Origin: Arachidicoccus soli
Lineage (GTDB): Bacteria > Bacteroidota > Bacteroidia > Chitinophagales > Chitinophagaceae
Direction of reading: 5' to 3'
DNA: 64,000 bases
Assembly (NCBI RefSeq): GCF_003600625.1
Contig: NZ_CP032489.1
Span: 1,922,001 to 1,986,000, forward strand
This document shows, in pieces, positions 44,669-51,715 of this stretch. Below the pieces are notes generated by a model. The model did not search any database. It worked only from the letters and a program-made list of their open reading frames with translations, and was not told the DNA's origin. The translations under genes were made by a program, and so were the position numbers. Within the stretch, counting starts at the first letter, position 1. Each line of letters starts with the position of its first letter.

Positions 44669-45571
44669 TTATTTAAATATTTTTTTCATATAACTCGTAT
44701 TGGCAGTGAAATTGTATTTCACATTTCTCGGATCTTTCGCGTCTCTGGACCTTTCTATTACCAGCCAGCCACCCCAGTTCATTTCATCTAAGGTCTTTTT
44801 CACTTTTTTCATATCCATTTTAGGGTCATTTTGTAACCAATAGCCGTCAGTATCTGTGCAATGAATCTGGCAAATATTGTCCTTCCCTAAAATCATTAAT
44901 TCATTATATAAATCCCGGCCTGCATCCAAAGCGTTGGCAAAATTGAAATAGCTCTTTATACCCGGAGAATTTATTTCTTTTAAAAATTTTAATTCCTCTG
45001 TTGCATCCAAAGTTGTCTCCACTCCAATAACAATATTCGCTGCTTTCGCCATTTCGCCCACAACCTTCAATCTTTCCACAACGACCGCTCTTAACGCAGG
45101 CTGTTTCTGAATATCGCTGTTTACACCCAAAGGCAGGAACACCACCTTAACATCCATTGCTTTTGCAGTGTCTAAACAGTCTTGAATATTCCTTTTGTAA
45201 GTGGCACGTTTAGCGAAAGATTGAGAATAAAATCCGGTCATTGCCAGAGAGCAGATTTGAACATTTTGCTTTCCGGCTTCCTCCAAGAATTGCTTTCGAA
45301 TAGTGGGGTCAGCTAGTTTATTATCAAAACTCTCCCTGTTTCCAAGCCCCCCCATATCAACCTCCACTCCTTCAGCGCCTAATGCTTTGCTTAAAGCAAA
45401 TTCACCGATTTTTTGTCTTTTTAAAATCATTATGTCTGCAACGGCAATTTTATACTTATTCTTTTTTTCAAGCGTAAAAAGGCCCTTAAAAGAGGTATTC
45501 TTTTTCAGAAAGAATACACCCATTGTGGCCAAACTGATTTGATGAATAAATGCTCGTCGTGATTTTTCCAT
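44669..45571 (-). CDS. Tat-exported sugar phosphate isomerase/epimerase-like TIM-barrel protein
   Basis: This 300-residue protein is of the xylose-isomerase-like TIM-barrel family (AP endonuclease 2 fold). The N-terminus MEKSRRAFIHQISLATMGVFF carries a twin-arginine signal (SRRAFI), so the protein is probably exported folded with its metal. Barrel segments with candidate metal ligands are EVDMGGLGNRESF, IVIGVETTLDATEEL (Glu), and NICQIHCTDTDGYW (His, Asp), followed by GGWLVIERSRDA (Glu). Such Tat-exported isomerase-like proteins are common in Bacteroidota sugar loci, often beside Gfo/Idh oxidoreductases, as here. Substrate is unknown. Confidence 0.8.
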   Translation of the reverse strand: MEKSRRAFIHQISLATMGVFFLKKNTSFKGLFTLEKKNKYKIAVADIMILKRQKIGEFALSKALGAEGVEVDMGGLGNRESFDNKLADPTIRKQFLEEAGKQNVQICSLAMTGFYSQSFAKRATYKRNIQDCLDTAKAMDVKVVFLPLGVNSDIQKQPALRAVVVERLKVVGEMAKAANIVIGVETTLDATEELKFLKEINSPGIKSYFNFANALDAGRDLYNELMILGKDNICQIHCTDTDGYWLQNDPKMDMKKVKKTLDEMNWGGWLVIERSRDAKDPRNVKYNFTANTSYMKKIFK

Positions 45572-45608
45572 GCCTATAAATTTTATCTGTTGTTACTTTT
45601 TCAAAGAT

Positions 45609-47030
45609 TTATTTAAACTGATTTAGTTTTGCCCGCTGTGCTGCACTGGTAAATACTTTTACAAGGTTATCAAACCCCATGACCGCATCTTTAGGCAACA
45701 ATTGTCCATGATCGCCAAACACATACATTTGATTTGGCTTTTCTATGGTTACTTGAGATTCATCAATCTTACCATTGGTTTCTATTGTCTTTAAATTCAA
45801 ATGCCAAAATTTGGCTACAAAATGATACAAAGCCAAACGTTTGGATATACCATAGTCGTGAAATTCATTTGCCAAATGCACGTTCTCCACATTCTGTTGC
45901 TGCTCATAATAACTATATATTTTCTGCAGATAGGGAAAATCATGTTCGGGCATCTGGGCAGTCCAATCTGAGCCATCGGATACGATTAATTGAGGGTGTG
46001 GGGCAGCCATCGCCGCCAATTCTACATAATCAGTTCCTCCGCCACATTGAAAAATAGGCATGCCACTTTCACAAGGGCAGCCGCCATAAAAATAAGAGGA
46101 GATACTTACGACCGGTGCACTCAGTTTTATTCTCTGATCAAGTGCAGCCATCAATGCTGTATGGCTTCCGCCACCAGAGCCCCCGCTGATACCCACTCTA
46201 CTGGTATCTACCTCCTTTAACCCACATACATAATCCAGTATACGAATTGCGCCTAAAGTTTGTATCGTCTGAGAAAGACTCTTTTGATGATCTGCTGATT
46301 TAAACTGAAGCAAAGATTCGCCCCATGCAAATAAATCATAGCTGTAAGCCATAATCCCCATTCTAGCTAATGTCGCGCAACGAATCTGGCAATCGGGCCG
46401 GTAACGCTGTAAATCCCAATGACCATCCGGGCTTAACATTACAGGAATTTTCCCTTTAATACTTAAAGGCCTGTAAATAGAACCGTTGATATACAGTCCG
46501 GGCAATATTTCGATAGCGATATTTTGTACAGAATAACCTTTATAGATTCTTAAGGGCGTAAGAATAGGTTTACTGTTAGGCTTTGCAGGTAAAGGAGATA
46601 ACTGCAATGCTTTATATAATTCTGAGCGCAAAGAGTCTCTACGCAAATCAAAAGATTTTGCATCATGATACTGCGCCGCAATTCTATCCAACTCCTTCCA
46701 GCCGTCTGCGATAGACCAACGAAAATATTCATAGTCTTTCAATTTGAACCTTGTAGGACTCAATCTGTTAACCTTCATATCCAAGGGCGCCAGCACATTC
46801 GCCAAAGTTTTAGCAGCACTGTCTCTAAACCGCCATTCAGCATAGGGAACAGTTAATCCTGCGACTTGTTCCTGGTTATATTTAATGGTTACGTGATAAC
46901 GCTGTTCCACCAATCTCAACACGGAATCTAAAGACATAGAATATTTATTATCACTGTCCTGGTATTGTGCTTTTGAATGACTTGCACAAGCAGAAAAAAT
47001 ACATGAGATAAGTAGAACTCTTCTGATCAT
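45609..47030 (-). CDS. Exported alpha/beta-hydrolase (acetyl xylan esterase-like) with N-terminal STN-like domain
   Basis: After a signal or lipoprotein-type N-terminus (FSACASHSKAQ) the first about 75 residues (YSMSLDSVLRLVEQRYHVTIKYNQEQV...DSAAKTLANVLAPLDMKVNRLSPTRFKL) look like an STN domain, the beta-alpha-beta module usually at the start of TonB receptors and FecR-type anti-sigma factors. The rest is an alpha/beta-hydrolase: RVGISGGSGGGSHTALM with the nucleophile Ser near residue 284, an Asp in VSDGSDWTAQ near 355 and His in FHDYGISKR near 391. It may deacetylate pectic sugars. An STN-esterase fusion is uncommon. The gene lies between a Tat-exported TIM-barrel and a sialidase-like gene. 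Confidence 0.72.
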   Translation of the reverse strand: MIRRVLLISCIFSACASHSKAQYQDSDNKYSMSLDSVLRLVEQRYHVTIKYNQEQVAGLTVPYAEWRFRDSAAKTLANVLAPLDMKVNRLSPTRFKLKDYEYFRWSIADGWKELDRIAAQYHDAKSFDLRRDSLRSELYKALQLSPLPAKPNSKPILTPLRIYKGYSVQNIAIEILPGLYINGSIYRPLSIKGKIPVMLSPDGHWDLQRYRPDCQIRCATLARMGIMAYSYDLFAWGESLLQFKSADHQKSLSQTIQTLGAIRILDYVCGLKEVDTSRVGISGGSGGGSHTALMAALDQRIKLSAPVVSISSYFYGGCPCESGMPIFQCGGGTDYVELAAMAAPHPQLIVSDGSDWTAQMPEHDFPYLQKIYSYYEQQQNVENVHLANEFHDYGISKRLALYHFVAKFWHLNLKTIETNGKIDESQVTIEKPNQMYVFGDHGQLLPKDAVMGFDNLVKVFTSAAQRAKLNQFK

Positions 47031-47072
47031 TATTACAAATTTATTGCGCCAGCGTCTTTAAGATGTATGGCT

Positions 47073-48221
47073 TCATCCTTTATTGGTTTTAGGAACAACA
47101 AGAGGCGTATACCCTTTTATTGACGGCCATTTACCGTTATTTATCTTTACAGGAACTAATTTTGAAGGATCCACTTCTACGTATTTAATTTTTGTTCTTC
47201 TCCAAGTATAAACGATATGGACCATCCCATCATTGGTTTGGATAATAGAAGGATAGGAATACTGACTAATTGGAGAATCCTCCAAGATCAACACAGCATA
47301 CCAATGAATGCCATCTTTTGAAATGGCCAGATTCAATGGAGTACGCGGTCCCTTCCCTTTTTTCCAGGTAACATCAGGAATTGCATGGTTATATGCCAAT
47401 AACTGCCATCCATTTTTCAAGGTAACTCCATCGATGCCGGAATTATTATTGGGTAATGTAGTCTTGGACAAAGACGTCCAGGTTTTACCATTGTCAAAAG
47501 ACCATGTTTGCAGTATGGCCTCTTCTTTGCTTCTGCATAATGCCTGCAAAGTATCTCCCCCATGTAATAAAATCGTTGGTTGAAGGGGGCTTTTATAATC
47601 TTCATTATTAGGCGGCAAGCCCATCATCGTCCATTTATTATTTTTCACATCATATTTTTCAAAGTGAATGGCAGTTTTACCACTTTCATCACCCGATGGA
47701 CAAAGCAATGAGCCATCCTTTAGCAGTACGGGCTTATTTTTAACAGGTCCCAAAAAACCTTCCGGTAATGCTTCTGGATTTGACCAAGTAATGCCATTGT
47801 CTTTTGAGCGAATCATCCAACCTTTCCAGATGGATGGTTTGGGCCCCACCTTATAAAATAACAACAAATCACCCCCCGGCACCTGATATAAAACAGGATT
47901 CCAAGTTGGAAAACGTAAGGAGTCATTTTGAATACCATTGGCTACTGAAACAGGTGCCGTCCATTTTCCATTTACTTCTCGGCATACACGTATTTCCACA
48001 TCAGGGTTACGTTCTTTTGTCCCTCCAAAAAAAGCCGCTACCAAGCCATTAGGCGTTTCCGCAATTGTTGCCGCATGACATTCCGGAAAGGAAGCCTTTG
48101 TATACAGAAATTCATCTTTTACAATTCCGGATTTCCAATAGCTATGCTGCGCCTTTAAACCACCTGCAATAAATAATCCAACCAATAACAGAAAACTCGT
48201 CCTTTTAACCATATGCTTCAT
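47073..48221 (-). CDS. Secreted sialidase-fold beta-propeller protein (BNR_2 type)
   Basis: The 382-residue protein has a signal peptide (ending at GLKAQ) and a six-bladed propeller of the sialidase superfamily, with two Asp-boxes: SKDNGITW near residue 140 and SFDNGKTW near 242. An N-terminal segment FPECHAATIAETPNGLVAAFFGGTKERNPDVEIRV (in part) is shared with BNR_2-type proteins in plant-polysaccharide loci. True sialidase activity is doubtful here, because no other sialic-acid gene is seen; rhamnose, glucuronate or ketodeoxy-sugar release is more likely. An alternative start lies nine bases downstream (48212). Neighbours: DUF3826 gene upstream, esterase gene downstream. Confidence 0.72.
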   Translation of the reverse strand: MKHMVKRTSFLLLVGLFIAGGLKAQHSYWKSGIVKDEFLYTKASFPECHAATIAETPNGLVAAFFGGTKERNPDVEIRVCREVNGKWTAPVSVANGIQNDSLRFPTWNPVLYQVPGGDLLLFYKVGPKPSIWKGWMIRSKDNGITWSNPEALPEGFLGPVKNKPVLLKDGSLLCPSGDESGKTAIHFEKYDVKNNKWTMMGLPPNNEDYKSPLQPTILLHGGDTLQALCRSKEEAILQTWSFDNGKTWTSLSKTTLPNNNSGIDGVTLKNGWQLLAYNHAIPDVTWKKGKGPRTPLNLAISKDGIHWYAVLILEDSPISQYSYPSIIQTNDGMVHIVYTWRRTKIKYVEVDPSKLVPVKINNGKWPSIKGYTPLVVPKTNKG

Positions 48222-48240
48222 CTTTTAAGAGTAAATAATT

Positions 48241-48921
48241 TTATTTGACCTTTTTTGCAGCTTTTTCTGCTTTCATTTTATTATAATAAGCTTTATAAAG
48301 TTGGCGCCAGTTCCTACCATTATCATTTAAGTATTGTTCATTTTTAGACTTATAAATACCAAAAATGGCAGAGATCTGCTTCATGCTCTTGTAATCAATT
48401 GCTTGTTCTCTTGCCGTTTTTAAATTTGAAATGATAACCTCTTTTTCCTTATCAGTTAAGTCAGGTACAATGGCTTCATATCCCTTTAAAGTAAAGGCAA
48501 CTTTCCCAACAGTATATTTATCTAAAATGGCATCCACTTGTTGCTCATTTAAATCCTTTCTTAGACCGTTCATCAAGTTTTCGTGGACTGAAGATGGTAT
48601 TGTTGAGTTAACAATTATCTGCCTGTCCAAATCGCTTAATTTATTACCCGTCTCCGGGTTAATACCAGCAGGAACGCTCGTAAAAGAATGTGTATTATTC
48701 CAATCCCGAACGGCTTCCAGATGTGTAGCAATAAGATTCGTAACTCTTTCAACTTTTGCTTTATCATTTAAGTTTAAAGAAGCTACCCAACTACTTGCTT
48801 TTGCTTCTATAGCCTCTTTGTCTTTAGTATTGGTCTGCGCATTTATATGTGTATTGAAAATAATGGCAAAGAAAAAAATAGACCAGCCGATAATTTTGCC
48901 TACTAATTTATTTTTTAGCAT
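48241..48921 (-). CDS. Secreted DUF3826-family protein
   Basis: This 226-residue exported protein (signal ending near HINAQ) is a mostly helical DUF3826 member. Family marks are EAKASSWVASLNLNDKAKVERVTNLIATHL, a central VHENLMNGLRKDLNEQQVDAILDKYT, YEAIVPDLTDKEKEVIISNLKTAREQAID and a lysine-rich C-terminus (IYKSKNEQYLNDNGRNW). Members are frequent in Bacteroidota pectin and rhamnogalacturonan loci, but no function is established to my knowledge. Its location between a GH78 gene (10-base gap) and a propeller gene (19-base gap) suggests a structural or accessory role on the same substrate. Confidence 0.8.
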   Translation of the reverse strand: MLKNKLVGKIIGWSIFFFAIIFNTHINAQTNTKDKEAIEAKASSWVASLNLNDKAKVERVTNLIATHLEAVRDWNNTHSFTSVPAGINPETGNKLSDLDRQIIVNSTIPSSVHENLMNGLRKDLNEQQVDAILDKYTVGKVAFTLKGYEAIVPDLTDKEKEVIISNLKTAREQAIDYKSMKQISAIFGIYKSKNEQYLNDNGRNWRQLYKAYYNKMKAEKAAKKVK

Positions 48922-48931
48922 AAAAATTTAA

Positions 48932-51709
48932 TTAAAATGATGATTTAAAATGATAATTACCTGAACCTAATGTATAAATAGTATATCCATTTTCTCTTTT
49001 CATGAAGGTGATATCTTTCAATTGGGCGATAGCCCTATTAGTTTCGCTGATATTTGGATCCTGATCAGAAGATGGAATATAAATTTCTGCAGTGGTGTTG
49101 GGAGGAATACGCATATTCCAATAGAAAAAACGGCCTTCTTTTTTCCAAGCACTCTTAATTTCACCATAAGGAGATTGATAAGTGGCATTCACAAATTGCA
49201 TTTTAGAATTAATTTGAGGATGCATAATTATTTTCTTAAATGCTGTTTGGTTTAAATCCGACTTTATACCCGCCTGATCTTCAAATAACCAGATAAGCAA
49301 ATCACCTAATAGCATCACGTGATTTTGCGAATTCATTTTGGGGCTGGCAGTATTTCCATTCCATAATTCCCAAATAGTTGTAGCACCATTGGCCACCATA
49401 TACCCCCAACTTGGATAAGTTCTGTTGGTCGCTAACTGATAGGCAATGTCTGTTCGGTTATTATTGGTAAAGCCACGCATTAAAAACTGTGTTCCTATCA
49501 CTCCCGTACCGATATGCCCCTTATTTTCCTTCAGGGTTTTGTTGACAATATTTTCAAAGACATCCTTTTTAAATTTATCTGCCACGATTCCAAAAGTCAA
49601 GGGAAGCAAATTCGCAGTAATAGAATTATTACTATAATATTTCTTCTTTTGATTAAAGTATTTATTATTAAAAGCCAATTTAATCTTCGAGGCTAACTCT
49701 GCAAAATTTAAGCTATCCCCGGATTGATGGGCAATGGAAGCGAACTTTTCCATTAATTTTAAATCCTTATAATAAGTCGCTGTAGCTAGTAAGCCCCCAT
49801 CAGTCATTCTCTCCGGATCTATACTGTGTATAAGTTTCGGGGATTCTGGTGGTACACACCAGTCGCCGTAACTATCATTAGAAAAGAGATAACTATTCAT
49901 GTACTGCTGTTGCATATAACTCATCCATTTTTTCATAGATGCATAATGTTTCACAATTGATTGCTTATCTCCATATTGATGATAAAGCATATTTGCGACA
50001 TTCAAGTAGGTCGACGGCCAGGTAATATCGTCTTTAAAATAATACCAAAAAGTCGGTGCCACATCAGGAATACTCCCGTTTTCCTTTTGCGCATCCTGAA
50101 TATCATCGAGCCATTTAGCATATAGATTACCATTGTTAAAAAGGAAACTCTCTCCATAGCAACCCGTTGATCTGTCTCCTAACCAGGGCTGCCTTTCGTT
50201 TCTTTGCGGGCAATCAACAGGCATGCCCTTATAGTCAGAACGGATCGTCCAATAAGCATTTTTAAAGATTTGATTAATAGTCGTATCAGAACAAGAAAAT
50301 GAACCTATGGTCTGCATTTTATCATAAACAACCTCTGCCAAAAAATTGCTGTCATTGGGATGACCTGGATAATTGCGCACTTCAACATATCGAAATCCGT
50401 GATACACAAATTGTGGCGCAAACCTTTCATTGTTTTTACCACTTAGAATATAGTGATCTGTTGATTTTGCGTCTCTTAAATTTTCTACATACAATTGTCC
50501 GCCGGGTTGTAAACTTTCAGCATACCTAATCGTTATTGTATCACCGGAATGCCCCTTTCCGTCAACGTTTAGCAATAACCAACCGGCCATGTTCTGACCA
50601 AAATCTATAATGTAATCTTTAGCTCCAATTTGGTGAATGGACTTTACTTTTACAGAATCCATCACCTGCATATTGTTATTCATTTGTGCTGAAAGAATTC
50701 CATCCGGCGGTAATACATACTTAGCATTGAACCATTTCGATTCATTAAAACCGGGTAATGTCCAACCCTTCATTTCCTTAGTCGCATCATAATCTTCACC
50801 ATCGTATTCATTGTTGGAACGAATAGGGCCATCTGCTGTCATCTTCCAGGTATCGTCACTTACTATTTTCTTTGAAGAGCCATCACTATATTTAATTTCA
50901 ATTTGCAATAGCAATTTTGGGAATCCGAAATTATGCCATTTCCAAGGCTTGTAATTTTGCCGCATTGTAAAAAATCTTCCATTGCCCAGAACAACTCCAA
51001 CAGCATTCGCGCCGTTTTTTAATATTTGTGTAATATCAAACGTATTATACTTTACTTCTTTTGAGTAATCGGTTGGAGAAGGTGCTAACACTTGCTTTCC
51101 AACTTTTTCCCCATTAATAAAAAGCTCATAAAGCCCTAAGCCGGAGATATACGCAGTAGCAGAAACAATTTTCTTCTTAATTGTAAATTCTTTTCTAAAA
51201 TACCTGGCGGATAGTCTAGAGAATTTAGTTACACTGTCCCAGGGAAAAGGCTTATCCCAACCAATCCATTTTGATTGCCAATCTGTTCTTTGTAAAAGCC
51301 CCATTGACCAGCATGCCGCTGTACTCCAATTTGTAGCACCTTTATTTGTCCATACCCTTACCTTCCAATAACAGTCTTGTCTGCTTTGCAAACCTTTCCC
51401 CTCGTATTGTATTTGAATGGAATTTGACGAAAACGTCTTTTTGGAATCCCACAAATCCCCCACTCCCTTCTTCAGGTTTTCCAAAGTGGATGCAACTAAT
51501 ATCTGATAGGCAACCTGTTGTACATTTCTTTGTTCCGAAATTATATTCCAACTTAATCTAGGGTTCAACACATCAATACCTAAAGGGTCTTTCAAAGATT
51601 CACACTTAAGTAGCGTTAATCGCAATTCAGTATCAACAGGCGTTCTGGCATAGCCAACCCTCATTATTGATACACAAATACAGAACAATATTGAAATGCT
51701 TTTTATCAT
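48932..51709 (-). CDS. Secreted GH78-type alpha-L-rhamnosidase (925 aa)
   Basis: This full-length GH78 enzyme opens with LTLLKCESLKDPLGIDVLNPRLSWNI (fibronectin-like N-domain), followed by AYISGLGLYELFINGEKVGKQVLAP, the jelly-roll domain with VYHGFRYVEVRNYPG, and the (alpha/alpha)6 barrel with GMPVDCPQRNERQPWLGDRSTG near residue 498, the near-canonical acid motif. The GNTASPKMNSQNHVMLLGDLLIWLFEDQAGIK region and C-terminal SPYGEIKSAWKKEG are also typical. It would take terminal rhamnose from rhamnogalacturonan or glycosides in the periplasm. It starts six bases after the stop of the upstream GH2 gene, indicating co-translation. Confidence 0.92.
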   Translation of the reverse strand: MIKSISILFCICVSIMRVGYARTPVDTELRLTLLKCESLKDPLGIDVLNPRLSWNIISEQRNVQQVAYQILVASTLENLKKGVGDLWDSKKTFSSNSIQIQYEGKGLQSRQDCYWKVRVWTNKGATNWSTAACWSMGLLQRTDWQSKWIGWDKPFPWDSVTKFSRLSARYFRKEFTIKKKIVSATAYISGLGLYELFINGEKVGKQVLAPSPTDYSKEVKYNTFDITQILKNGANAVGVVLGNGRFFTMRQNYKPWKWHNFGFPKLLLQIEIKYSDGSSKKIVSDDTWKMTADGPIRSNNEYDGEDYDATKEMKGWTLPGFNESKWFNAKYVLPPDGILSAQMNNNMQVMDSVKVKSIHQIGAKDYIIDFGQNMAGWLLLNVDGKGHSGDTITIRYAESLQPGGQLYVENLRDAKSTDHYILSGKNNERFAPQFVYHGFRYVEVRNYPGHPNDSNFLAEVVYDKMQTIGSFSCSDTTINQIFKNAYWTIRSDYKGMPVDCPQRNERQPWLGDRSTGCYGESFLFNNGNLYAKWLDDIQDAQKENGSIPDVAPTFWYYFKDDITWPSTYLNVANMLYHQYGDKQSIVKHYASMKKWMSYMQQQYMNSYLFSNDSYGDWCVPPESPKLIHSIDPERMTDGGLLATATYYKDLKLMEKFASIAHQSGDSLNFAELASKIKLAFNNKYFNQKKKYYSNNSITANLLPLTFGIVADKFKKDVFENIVNKTLKENKGHIGTGVIGTQFLMRGFTNNNRTDIAYQLATNRTYPSWGYMVANGATTIWELWNGNTASPKMNSQNHVMLLGDLLIWLFEDQAGIKSDLNQTAFKKIIMHPQINSKMQFVNATYQSPYGEIKSAWKKEGRFFYWNMRIPPNTTAEIYIPSSDQDPNISETNRAIAQLKDITFMKRENGYTIYTLGSGNYHFKSSF

Positions 51710-51715
51710 GAACGC

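Noticed and set aside
47073-48221. Annotating as a true exo-sialidase
   Set aside because: Only the fold and Asp-boxes are visible; no sialic-acid transport or catabolic gene occurs nearby.
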